A DNA stretch of 64,000 bases from Geothrix paludis (lineage in GTDB: Bacteria; Acidobacteriota; Holophagae; Holophagales; Holophagaceae). Within the stretch, counting starts at the first letter, position 1; every line of letters begins with the position of its first letter. Positions 14,740 to 22,706 of this stretch are shown piece after piece. The position numbers and the translations under genes are program-made. The notes under the pieces were generated by a model. That model saw nothing but the letters and a program-made list of their open reading frames with translations. It did not search any database and was not told the DNA's origin. The stretch lies in the NCBI RefSeq assembly GCF_022808815.1, contig NZ_JAKZLC010000006.1, positions 1 through 64,000 of the forward strand, read 5' to 3'.

Positions 14740-15624
14740 TCAATTGAACCCGTGGACGAAGTGCACATAGGCGAACAGCACCGGCGCCGCGAACACCAGG
14801 CTGTCCACGCGGTCCAGCACGCCGCCGTGGCCGGGGATGCTCACGCCCACGCAGGAATCCTTCACGCCGGCACTGCGCTTCCAGGTGCTCTCCACCAGGT
14901 CCCCCAGCTGGCCCACGATGCCCAGCAGGAGGCCCAGGGCCACGGCGTCCACCACGGACCACTCGGAGCAGACCGTGGCCTTCATGAGGAAGGCGCCGAG
15001 CAGATTGCCGCCCAGGTTGCCGAGGGCGCCCTCCCAGCTCTTCTTGGGGCTCACCCGGGGCGCGAGCTTGTGCTTGCCGAGGAAGGTGCCCACGAAGTAG
15101 GCGGCGCTGTCGCCGAACCAGGTGATGATGAAGAGAGCCAGGATGAGGCGGCTGCCGGTCCTGGGCAGGGTTCCCTGGAGCATGAAGAGCTTCTGCTGGA
15201 AGCCCAGGCCGAAGCCCATGTAGAGCGCCCCAAGCCAGGTGATGGCCTGGCTGGGCAGGGCCTCCTCCAGCTTCCGGTCGAAGAAGAGAGCGCCGAAGTG
15301 GATCACCAGGCCCCCGGCCGTGAGGACCAGCCAGAGCGGCAGGGGATCCTGGCCGCCCGTGGCCAGGAAGAAATGGGCGAGGACGCCCCAGCCCAGCAGG
15401 GTTCCCGCGGCCAGGGAGGGGTTGAAGCCCCGCACCCGGGCCATGAGGGTCATCTCGCGGACGCCCCCGAGGATGGCGAGGGCCATGACGGCCAGGTAGG
15501 TCCAGGGGGCCCAGGGCTGGTCGCCGAACCAGAGGAGGCTGAAGAAGAAGAGCCCGAAGACCAGGGCCGTGGTGATGCGCACGGTCATGTTCTTCGTGTC
15601 GACCTTGGGCGTGGTCCGTTCCAT
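14740..15624 (-). CDS. cdsA: Phosphatidate cytidylyltransferase CdsA
   Basis: Makes CDP-diacylglycerol from phosphatidic acid and CTP in the inner membrane. The 294-aa protein has about eight hydrophobic helices and the C-terminal CDS signature ending PGHGGVLDRVDSL, preceded by STWKRSAGVKDS, with the conserved K-D and D-R-x-D residues. The N-terminus (MERTTPKVDTKNMTVRI) is cytoplasmic. The start ATG overlaps the uppS stop in a TGATG arrangement, so translation is coupled. Confidence 0.96.
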   Translation of the reverse strand: MERTTPKVDTKNMTVRITTALVFGLFFFSLLWFGDQPWAPWTYLAVMALAILGGVREMTLMARVRGFNPSLAAGTLLGWGVLAHFFLATGGQDPLPLWLVLTAGGLVIHFGALFFDRKLEEALPSQAITWLGALYMGFGLGFQQKLFMLQGTLPRTGSRLILALFIITWFGDSAAYFVGTFLGKHKLAPRVSPKKSWEGALGNLGGNLLGAFLMKATVCSEWSVVDAVALGLLLGIVGQLGDLVESTWKRSAGVKDSCVGVSIPGHGGVLDRVDSLVFAAPVLFAYVHFVHGFN

Positions 15625-16310
15625 CAGATCCCCCCGAAGCGCCGTTCGCGCTGGGCGTAGTCCTCGAGCGCTTCCTTCAGCTCCGCGGGGCCGAAGTCCG
15701 GCCACAGGAGGTCGGTCATGTAGAGTTCGGCGTAGGCGGACTGCCAGAGCAGGAAATTCGAGATGCGGTGCTCGCCGCTGGTGCGGATGAGCAGGTCCAC
15801 GTCCGGCACGCCGGCGGTCCAGAGGCGGGCGCCCAGGGCGGCCTCGTCCACCTGCTCGGGCCGGAGGCCATCCTCCACGCAACGCCGGGCGGCTTGGGCC
15901 AATTCCAGGCGGGACCCGTAGTTCACGGCCAGGTGGAAGGTCATGCCCGGATTCCCCGCCGTGGCCTTCTCCAGGGCCCGCATGTCCGCCTGGATGCCGC
16001 CGGGCATCCCCTCGAGGGCGCCCAGGTGGTGGAAGCGGATGCCCTTGCGGGCCAGCTGGTGGACGAACATGCGCAGGTACATGCGCAGGAGGGCCATGAG
16101 GGCGGCCACCTCCTGGGGAGGGCGCTTCCAGTTCTCCGTGGAGAAGGCGTAGAGGCTCAGGTGCCGGATGCCCGCGTCCGAGGCGGCCTCCAGGATGCGC
16201 TCCACCGCCTGCACCCCGGCCTTGTGCCCCTTGATGCGGGGCCACCCCCGTTGCGCCGCCCAACGGCCGTTGCCGTCCATGATGATCGCGACGTGGGTCG
16301 GGATGCTCAT
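15624..16310 (-). CDS. uppS: Isoprenyl (undecaprenyl) diphosphate synthase
   Basis: cis-Prenyltransferase that builds the undecaprenyl diphosphate carrier for peptidoglycan and surface glycans. The 228-aa protein has HVAIIMDGNGRWA with the catalytic Asp, YAFSTENWKRP, LAVNYGSR, and the C-terminal RTSGEHRISNFLLWQ with DLLWPDF. Start and length are typical. First gene of the uppS-cdsA-dxr-rseP operon. Just upstream is a short frame whose beginning repeats its own N-terminus. Confidence 0.97.
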   Translation of the reverse strand: MSIPTHVAIIMDGNGRWAAQRGWPRIKGHKAGVQAVERILEAASDAGIRHLSLYAFSTENWKRPPQEVAALMALLRMYLRMFVHQLARKGIRFHHLGALEGMPGGIQADMRALEKATAGNPGMTFHLAVNYGSRLELAQAARRCVEDGLRPEQVDEAALGARLWTAGVPDVDLLIRTSGEHRISNFLLWQSAYAELYMTDLLWPDFGPAELKEALEDYAQRERRFGGI

Positions 16311-16317
16311 CGCGTGC

Positions 16318-16416
16318 CTAGAGGCCAGTCCGGCCGGCTGGTGCCGCGTGGGTGGCCTCGCGCATCCCCAGCGGGGATGCCGAGATGATCACGGCGACAT
16401 GGGTCGGGACGGTCAT
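16318..16416 (-). pseudogene. Short upstream frame duplicating the uppS 5' end
   Basis: A 32-codon reading frame starts MTVPTHVAVIIS, closely matching the uppS start MSIPTHVAIIMD, and then diverges into SASPLGMREATHAAPAG and a TAG stop 7 bp before the uppS ATG. At DNA level, 16384-16420 and 16280-16313 share most bases. This is a tandem partial duplication of the uppS start of about 104 bp period. Whether it is a decayed copy or a translated upstream frame controlling uppS cannot be told from sequence. Confidence 0.5.
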
Positions 16417-16541
16417 CGCGCCGGAAACCTCGGAAAGGTGAAAAAGGTCATGCTATCACGGGGCCTGCCGTAAAGCTGGGGAGCGGCTTGTCTTCCGAAG
16501 GCCCGTGTTAGGCTTGACTCCACTTTTTCCCTGGCGAACCC

Positions 16542-18947
16542 ATGGTTCAGTTCAATACCCGTGCCAATGAGATCCTGCTCAAGCTGGTCTACTACGGGCC
16601 GGGCCTCTCGGGCAAGACGACCAACCTGCAGTCCCTGCACGCCATGTGTTCGGACCGGCAGCGCGGCGAGCTCTTTTCCGTCAACACCCAGGAAGACCGG
16701 ACCCTCTTCTTCGACCTGCTGCCCATCAACCTGGGCTATGTCTACGGCAACTCCATCCACCTGCAGATCTACACCGTGCCGGGCCAGGTGCAGTACGACG
16801 CCAGCCGGCGGGTGGTGCTGGGCGGGGCGGACGGCGTGGTCTTCGTGGCCGATTCCAGCGAAGCCAAGATGCAGGACAACGTGGACTCGCTGTCGAACCT
16901 GTACCACAACCTCAATGCCAACCGCTTGAACATCAAGCAGATCCCCTTCGTCCTTCAGTACAACAAGCGGGATCTGCCGGACGCCCTGGCCGTGGGCGTC
17001 ATGAACCGCCGCCTGAACTTCCGGAACGTCCCCTACTTCGAATCCGTGGCCAACCGGGGCCCCGGGGTGCTGGACACCTTCCTGGCCATCACCCGGGAGA
17101 CGGTGGACTACACCTTCCGCAAGTACCACCTGGACAAGAAGATCAAGGATTTCGACGGGATGCTCGCCCTCATCGAGTCCAACGTGCGCTCGACCCTGCG
17201 GGAGCTCCCGCCCCCACCGGAACCGACCGGGGCGGAAGCCGGAACGGAACCCGCGCCGGTGGCGGATGTGACGGTCCTGAAGCATGGCAACGTGACCGTG
17301 GCCGACCTCCAGCCCGGCCGGGCGGCGGATCCCCAGGAGCTGCTGGAGAGCGCCCTCCAGTCGAACATGGAGACGGCCCGGCTCTATTCCGAGCTGAAGC
17401 AGGCCAAGGAATCCCTGGAAAAGAAGAACGAGGAGATGGCCCAGCTCAACGCCCAGCTGGAGCGCGTGAACCAGGACAACCAGAAGACCCGGAAGTACCT
17501 GGAAGGCCTCATCCAAAACATGGGCGAGGCCCTGGTGTCCTTCTCCGCCGACGGGAAGATCCTCACCTGGAACGCCGCCGCCGAGCGCATCTTCGGCTAT
17601 TCCCGGCCGGAGATCGTGGGCCACAGCATCTGCAAGCTGGCCCCCGGAGGGGAGCGGGGCGACCTGGACCAGGTCATCCAGCAGGTGAGCCGGGGCCAGG
17701 TGGTCCGCGACGTCGACACGGTCCGGGTCCGGAAGGCGGGGCAGACCTTCCCCGCCAGCATCACCTACGCTCCGGTGCGGGGCGCCGATGACCGCGTCCT
17801 TGCGGTATCGGCCCTGGTGCGGGACACGAGCGAGACCCAGGCCCTGGAGACGCAGCTGGTCCGTTCCCAGAAGCACGAGGCCCTGGGGCGGCTGGTCCCG
17901 GCCCTCTTCCACGAGGCCTCGAACCGCCTCACCCCCGTGCTGCTGGAGGCCCGCCTCATCTCCGAGTCCGCCCTGGATCCCCACCAGGCGGATCAGGCCG
18001 CGCGGCTGGTGAAAGCCGTGGACTCGGTGCAGAGCCTGCTGGATCCCCTCCAGACGGTGCTGAACCCGCCCTCCCCCGCCCGGGTCCGGACCCAGCTCAA
18101 CCAGGTCATCCAGGAGGCGGTGGACCTCGTGGAATTGAAGGCCCGGCGCATGGAGGTCGACCTGGACCTGAGCCTGGATCCCGCCCTTCCCGAAGCGCCC
18201 CTGGATCCGGTCCTCATGCGCCAGGCCCTGACGAACCTGATGCTGAACGGCCTCCAGGCCCTGGCCGCCAGTCCGGTCAAGCGCCTGCGCGTGGCCACCC
18301 GCGCGGTGGACGGCCACATCCAGGTGGTGGTCCAGGATTCGGGCACGCCGCTGCCCGAGGCCGAGCTTCCGGACCTGTTCGATCCCGCCTCGGCCTCGAC
18401 CCCGGAGGCCCTGGGCCTGCCGGTGGCCCACCTCATCGCCCGCCAGCACGGCGGGCAGCTCACGGTGCGGAGCCAAGCCGGCCTAGGGAACGCCTTCCTG
18501 ATGGAGCTGCCCCTCGCGGGGCCCGCGGACCCGGCGACGACGCCCGCGGCCGGAGCCACGGGACTCCAGGGACGCCGCGCCCTGGTGGTGGACGACGAGG
18601 CCTTCCTGCTGGAGTGCCTGGTGGACGCCCTCCAGGTCTGGGGCTTGGAGGTCACTCCGGCCGGGCGGGGCGATGAGGCGGTCGAGCGCCTCAAGGCCGC
18701 GACCTTCGATCTGATCGTCTCCGACATCCGCATGCCGGGCCTGTCGGGCGTGGACCTCTTCGAGTGGCTGCGGACCCAGCAGCCGGCCCTGACCCGCCGC
18801 ATCCTCTACACCACCGGCGATTCCTTCGACGCGAGGACCCGAGACTTCCTGGAGACGAACCAGGTGCCCCACCTGGGTAAGCCTTTCGATCTAAAACAAT
18901 TGAAACGAAGCCTGGAGCAATTGCTAGAGACTCCGATCGAGGCGTGA
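16542..18947 (+). CDS. MglA-like GTPase fused to PAS, histidine kinase and receiver domains
   Basis: An 801-aa soluble protein. Residues about 1-195 are an MglA-type small GTPase: P-loop YYGPGLSGKTTNL, switch region YTVPGQVQYD, and LQYNKRDLPD for guanine specificity. A Pro-rich linker and a coiled coil (about 265-325) lead to a PAS domain (about 320-430), a kinase dimerisation segment with His457 in LFHEASNRLTPVL, an HATPase-like domain (QALTNLMLNGLQAL; QDSGTPLP and ALGLPVAHLIA, both weakened G-boxes), and a C-terminal receiver (about 677-795) with Asp728 in LIVSDIRMPG and Lys780. MglA proteins control polarity and motility with an MglB partner; no MglB gene is nearby. The weakened ATP lid leaves kinase activity open. 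Domain calls are strong; the role is inferred. Confidence 0.9.
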   Translation: MVQFNTRANEILLKLVYYGPGLSGKTTNLQSLHAMCSDRQRGELFSVNTQEDRTLFFDLLPINLGYVYGNSIHLQIYTVPGQVQYDASRRVVLGGADGVVFVADSSEAKMQDNVDSLSNLYHNLNANRLNIKQIPFVLQYNKRDLPDALAVGVMNRRLNFRNVPYFESVANRGPGVLDTFLAITRETVDYTFRKYHLDKKIKDFDGMLALIESNVRSTLRELPPPPEPTGAEAGTEPAPVADVTVLKHGNVTVADLQPGRAADPQELLESALQSNMETARLYSELKQAKESLEKKNEEMAQLNAQLERVNQDNQKTRKYLEGLIQNMGEALVSFSADGKILTWNAAAERIFGYSRPEIVGHSICKLAPGGERGDLDQVIQQVSRGQVVRDVDTVRVRKAGQTFPASITYAPVRGADDRVLAVSALVRDTSETQALETQLVRSQKHEALGRLVPALFHEASNRLTPVLLEARLISESALDPHQADQAARLVKAVDSVQSLLDPLQTVLNPPSPARVRTQLNQVIQEAVDLVELKARRMEVDLDLSLDPALPEAPLDPVLMRQALTNLMLNGLQALAASPVKRLRVATRAVDGHIQVVVQDSGTPLPEAELPDLFDPASASTPEALGLPVAHLIARQHGGQLTVRSQAGLGNAFLMELPLAGPADPATTPAAGATGLQGRRALVVDDEAFLLECLVDALQVWGLEVTPAGRGDEAVERLKAATFDLIVSDIRMPGLSGVDLFEWLRTQQPALTRRILYTTGDSFDARTRDFLETNQVPHLGKPFDLKQLKRSLEQLLETPIEA

Positions 18948-19004
18948 GCCCCCCCGCTGCGGCATAATGGGGACTCTCATCGCACCCTCAACGAGGAGCC
19001 TCCT

Positions 19005-20195
19005 ATGCAGCGCCGCTGGGTCTTGGCAGTCATCGTGGGTTCGGGCCTCCTGGCCCAGACGCCCCAACCCGTCCCCCCTCCTGCGCCCGCCCCTGCCCCG
19101 GCCCCCGCGCCGGCTCCGGCGCCAGCCCCTGCGCCAGCTCCCGCGCCGACCCAGGTACTCGAGCCCAAGCCCGAGCCCAAGCCTGCTGAGGTGAAGGCCG
19201 AGGCCCCGGCCGCACCCCAAGCCGAAGCGAAGGCCGAAGCAAAACCCGAAGCGAAGCCCTTCGACCAGCTCCGCCCCAGCCAGCGGAAGCTGGCCTACAC
19301 CCTGCAGCGCGCCGCCCTCTCCGCCCACGAGCTGGGCTACTACCGGAGCCACCCCAAGGCCGTCGAGGTCCGCGACGCCCTCGGCGCCCTCGTGGCCGTG
19401 AAGTCCATCCTCCCGGAGAAGGCCTCGGCCGCCATTCCGGCCGTCGAGACGTACCTGGCCAAGGTGCGCGCCCAGCACGGGCTCTATGACGCCGACGGGA
19501 AGAAGCTCCTCCTCGAGACCACCTGGAAAGACCTGCAGGTCGCCGCCCGGGCCGCCGCGAAGGCCGACGCCAAGGGGCTGGAGCCGCGCCTCGCCAAGCT
19601 GCGGGGCCTCATGCTCGATCCGAAGGTGGACGCCGCCGCCCCGGCCTGGACGGCGCCCGAGCCGCCGGCCAAGGGCAAGAAGGCCAAGGCCGCCAAGGGG
19701 CCCAAGGCGCCCGAGGGCTTCGCCAACCAGAAGGCCATCACGGCCCTGTGGGTGAAGCGGGCCCAGGCCTGGATCGACAACACCCGCCAGGAGGTGGACG
19801 TCAAGGGCGAGAAGAAGATGCGCAGCGTGCCCGATCCCGCGCAGACCAAGGCCCTGAACGCCCTGCTGATTTGGCTGGAGAACGAGGATCTCGACCTGCT
19901 GCGCGATCCCGGCTTCGGCTGGCTGGACCTGCGCCGCCTCGGCGCCACGCCCGGCGCCGCCCTGCTGGCCCACGCCGATGCGATCTCCACCTCCAAGGCC
20001 CCCGAGGGCCCGGCGGGCGAGCTGACCCTGCTGCCGACCCTCGAGCCCGTGATGGCCGAGAGCAAGTTCAGCAAGGGCGACGAGAAGCGCCAGGTGCTCT
20101 CCGACGTGAAGCAGGGCGCTCCCGCCGCGGACCTTGCGGCGCAGATGGCCGCCTTCGAAAAGTTGGGTCGCAGCCGGGAAATCGAGGTCAAGTAG
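19005..20195 (+). CDS. Exported Ala/Pro-repeat protein of unknown function
   Basis: A 396-aa protein with a signal peptide (MQRRWVLAVIVGSGLLAQT), an Ala-Pro dipeptide run of about twelve units (residues about 26-49), a Pro-Glu-Lys segment and a long helical body with no recognised domain. AP/KP-rich stretches act as rigid spacers across the periplasm or peptidoglycan, as in TonB-type proteins, but no membrane anchor beyond the signal peptide is visible. A GAGGAG-type site precedes the ATG. It follows the GTPase-kinase gene by 57 bp and may share its transcript. A strong hairpin follows. Confidence 0.65.
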   Translation: MQRRWVLAVIVGSGLLAQTPQPVPPPAPAPAPAPAPAPAPAPAPAPAPTQVLEPKPEPKPAEVKAEAPAAPQAEAKAEAKPEAKPFDQLRPSQRKLAYTLQRAALSAHELGYYRSHPKAVEVRDALGALVAVKSILPEKASAAIPAVETYLAKVRAQHGLYDADGKKLLLETTWKDLQVAARAAAKADAKGLEPRLAKLRGLMLDPKVDAAAPAWTAPEPPAKGKKAKAAKGPKAPEGFANQKAITALWVKRAQAWIDNTRQEVDVKGEKKMRSVPDPAQTKALNALLIWLENEDLDLLRDPGFGWLDLRRLGATPGAALLAHADAISTSKAPEGPAGELTLLPTLEPVMAESKFSKGDEKRQVLSDVKQGAPAADLAAQMAAFEKLGRSREIEVK

Positions 20196-20218
20196 GCCGG
20201 AAGCCGGCCGCAGAAAAA

Positions 20219-20248
20219 GGGGGGGGCGCCGAGGCGCCCCCTCCTTTC
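20219..20248. terminator. Hairpin terminator between convergent genes
   Basis: The complementary arms GGGGGCGCC and GGCGCCCCC around a 2-3 nt loop are followed by TCCTTTCT on plus and preceded by AAAAA, which reads as a T-run on minus. It lies between the exported Ala/Pro protein gene and the convergent barrel gene. Confidence 0.75.
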
Positions 20249-20280
20249 TGCATGAACCAGGATCGCGAAAGCCGAACCGC

Positions 20281-20853
20281 TCAGAATCGGAATGTCATCC
20301 CGATCTGGATGGCGTTGGCCTTCGGGTCCCAGGCCGTCTGGTTCGCGTAGCTGCTCCCGACGTACCGCAGTTCGGCTCCCAGGGTGGCATTGAAGGTGTA
20401 CCCAAGCCCGGCCGAGTACCCGAAGCGGGTCGAGGTCTGGGACGCCGACGTTGCAGGGAAGGAGCCGATGGCGGGGATCGTGGTGTCCACGCGCCAGCGG
20501 TGGAGGCCGAGCCCGGCGGTCAGGTAAAGGCCATCCGGCTTCCCGGCCGGGAAGTACAGGTAGTCCGCGCCCAGGCTGAGATCGTTCGCCTTGGTCTTGA
20601 ATCCGTTGACCGTGCCTTCGGGGTAGAACACGGCATCGAGCCTCGGCCTGATCACGTGGCCCGCGCCCAGGTCGAAGGTGACGTGCGCGCCGAGGCCGGC
20701 ACCGGGCTTGTTGTCGACCGCCGTCTTCAGGTCGCCGGTCGGAACGTTCGCGTGGAGCTGAAGGCCGAAGCGCGGCTCCTCGGCCCGGGCCTGGACCGCC
20801 CCGAAGGCGAGGGCCACGGCCAGCGCGATGGACAAACGAGGACAAACGGGCAT
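20281..20853 (-). CDS. Outer-membrane beta-barrel protein
   Basis: A 190-aa exported protein. The start MPVCPRLSIALAVALAFGAVQARA was chosen because GGAGG precedes it and a signal peptide begins there. The mature part alternates hydrophobic and polar residues in strands typical of an eight-stranded barrel (FGLQLHANVPTGDL, GAGLGAHVTFDL, LYLTAGLGLHRWRV, FGYSAGLGYTFNATLGAELRYVG) and ends in Phe (IQIGMTFRF), the BAM recognition signal. It resembles OmpW/OmpA-like barrels without an extra domain. The cargo, if any, is unknown. The 103 bp upstream contain short inverted repeats (GATGGC/GCCATC and CGCTCGAA/TTCAAGCG). Confidence 0.78.
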   Translation of the reverse strand: MPVCPRLSIALAVALAFGAVQARAEEPRFGLQLHANVPTGDLKTAVDNKPGAGLGAHVTFDLGAGHVIRPRLDAVFYPEGTVNGFKTKANDLSLGADYLYFPAGKPDGLYLTAGLGLHRWRVDTTIPAIGSFPATSASQTSTRFGYSAGLGYTFNATLGAELRYVGSSYANQTAWDPKANAIQIGMTFRF

Positions 20854-20956
20854 GAAGCCTCCGGATGGCATCCATTGAGGATGTGTGGGTAAAAGACACC
20901 CATTGAATGAAGCCATCGCGCTCGAAGTTTCAAGCGATCGAATCAGCCGGGCCGAT

Positions 20957-21676
20957 TCACTCCTCGCCCTTCCGTTGCTTCCCTTCCGGATCGAACTGGT
21001 AGCCCACGCTGCGGATGGTGTGCACCCACCGGGGATGGTGAGGATCCAGCTCCATCACGCGCCGGATGCGGACGATGAAGTTGTCCACGGTGCGGCTGGT
21101 GGGGTAGGCGTCCTCCCCCCAGACCTTGTCCAGGATGTCCGTGCGGCTCACCACCTGGCCGGGCCGCTCCATGAGCAGGCGGAGGATCATGCACTCCTTC
21201 ATGCCGAGCTGGAAGGGGCCGTTGGGCCCCTCGCCGCAGTAGTTGTCGAAGTCCACCCAGTGGGTGCCGAAGGCCTGGCGGCTGCTCATCTCGCGGTTCC
21301 GGTACCAGGCCTCCCGGCGGAGGATGGCCCGGACCCGCAGCAGCAGCTCCTTCACCTGGAAAGGCTTGCCCAGGTAGTCGTCGGCGCCGGTCTCGAAGCC
21401 GTGCACGCGATCGTCGTCGGTATTCTTGGCCGTGAGGAAGAGGATGGGCGTGAAGTTCTTCGCCTCGCGCACCTTCTGGCAGATGGTGAAGCCGTCCATG
21501 CCCGGCAGCATCACGTCCAGGATCACGAGGTCGTAGGCCTCGGCCAGGATCTGCTTCAGGGCCTGGTCGCCGCGGGGGATCCAGGTGCAGGCGAGGCCCT
21601 CCAACTCGAGGTTCAGCTTGATGCCCTCGGCGAGGCTGAGCTCATCTTCCACCAGCAGGATCTTGGGCTCGGGCAT
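20957..21676 (-). CDS. OmpR/PhoB-family response regulator
   Basis: A 239-aa two-domain regulator. The receiver has the acidic pair in LLVEDELS, phospho-acceptor Asp54 in LVILDVMLPGMDG, Thr in LFLTAKN and Lys in DDYLGKPF. The C-terminal winged helix shows LGMKECMILRLLMERPGQVVSR and the recognition-helix region TVDNFIVRIRRVME, then VGYQFDPEG. The start MPEPKILLVED was chosen over upstream ATGs that overlap the divergent glycosyltransferase promoter. No kinase gene is adjacent, so it is an orphan regulator here; target genes are unknown. Confidence 0.93.
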   Translation of the reverse strand: MPEPKILLVEDELSLAEGIKLNLELEGLACTWIPRGDQALKQILAEAYDLVILDVMLPGMDGFTICQKVREAKNFTPILFLTAKNTDDDRVHGFETGADDYLGKPFQVKELLLRVRAILRREAWYRNREMSSRQAFGTHWVDFDNYCGEGPNGPFQLGMKECMILRLLMERPGQVVSRTDILDKVWGEDAYPTSRTVDNFIVRIRRVMELDPHHPRWVHTIRSVGYQFDPEGKQRKGEE

Positions 21677-21728
21677 GGCAAACTCCAGCAACTCGTTGAT
21701 CCTACTAGAATAGGGGCCTGGAGCGCCC

Positions 21729-22679
21729 ATGGACCCGTATCTCAGCATCGTCATCCCCATCTACAACGAGGAGGAGAACATCCCCACGCTGTGGGCGCGC
21801 CTGTCCAAGGTGATGGCGGAGTCCTTCACGGACTCCTCGAAACCCTGGGAGGTCATCTTCACGGATGACGGCAGCCGGGACCGCAGCCTGGTCCTGCTGG
21901 TGGCCATCGCCAAGGAGGAACCCCGCGTGAAGGTCGTGGAGTTCAACCGGAACTACGGCCAGCACAGCGCCATCTTCGGCGCCTTCGCCGAGGTCATGGG
22001 CCGCATCGTCGTCACCCTGGACGCGGATCTCCAGAACCCGCCCGAGGAGATCCCCAAGCTGGTGGCCAAGGTGGAGGAGGGCTACGACGTGGTGGGTGGC
22101 TGGCGCCAGGGCCGTCAGGAGAACGACAGCTTCTTCCGCACCATGCCCAGCAAGATCGTCAACGCCGTCACCCGCAAGACCACGGGCGTGAAGCTCCACG
22201 ACTACGGCTGCATGCTGCGGGCCTACAGCCGCGAAGTGGTGGACGCCATGCTGCTCTGCAAGGAGCGCTCGAGCTTCATCCCCGCGCTGGCCAACAGCTT
22301 CGCCAAGCGCATCACCGAGGTGCCCGTGGCCCACGCCGAGCGCGCCGCCGGCGAGAGCAAGTACGGCCTCTGGAAGCTCATCAACCTCCAGTTCGACCTG
22401 CTCACCAGCTTCAGCCTGATCCCCCTCCAGGCCCTCAGCGTGTTCGGCGTCGTCACGGCGGGCTTCGGCTTCATCCTCTTCCTGGGCCTGGTGGTCTACC
22501 GCTTCCTGCACCCCGAAGGCACGGCCCAGGGCGTGTTCACGCTGTTCGCCATCCTCTTCTTCTTCGTGGGCTGCCAGTTCATCGCCTTCGGCCTGCTGGG
22601 CGAGTACATCGGCCGCATCTACCAGGAAGTGCGCGACCGGCCCCGCTACATGGTGAAGAAGGTCCACCAGGCGCAGTAG
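21729..22679 (+). CDS. Polyprenyl-phosphate glycosyltransferase (GT2, ArnC/DPM1-like)
   Basis: Transfers a sugar from a nucleotide donor to undecaprenyl phosphate on the cytoplasmic face of the inner membrane. The 316-aa protein has a GT-A fold: SIVIPIYNEEENIPTL, DDGSRDRS, VTLDADLQNPPEEIPKL (the D-x-D equivalent) and GESKYGLWKLINL, followed by two C-terminal membrane helices (about residues 232-256 and 265-292), the architecture of ArnC, GtrB and dolichol-phosphate mannose synthases. The transferred sugar is not predictable. Divergent from the response regulator with 52 bp between starts. Confidence 0.9.
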   Translation: MDPYLSIVIPIYNEEENIPTLWARLSKVMAESFTDSSKPWEVIFTDDGSRDRSLVLLVAIAKEEPRVKVVEFNRNYGQHSAIFGAFAEVMGRIVVTLDADLQNPPEEIPKLVAKVEEGYDVVGGWRQGRQENDSFFRTMPSKIVNAVTRKTTGVKLHDYGCMLRAYSREVVDAMLLCKERSSFIPALANSFAKRITEVPVAHAERAAGESKYGLWKLINLQFDLLTSFSLIPLQALSVFGVVTAGFGFILFLGLVVYRFLHPEGTAQGVFTLFAILFFFVGCQFIAFGLLGEYIGRIYQEVRDRPRYMVKKVHQAQ

Positions 22680-22706
22680 GCCGCGGGCCCGATCTATCCC
22701 GGAGGC

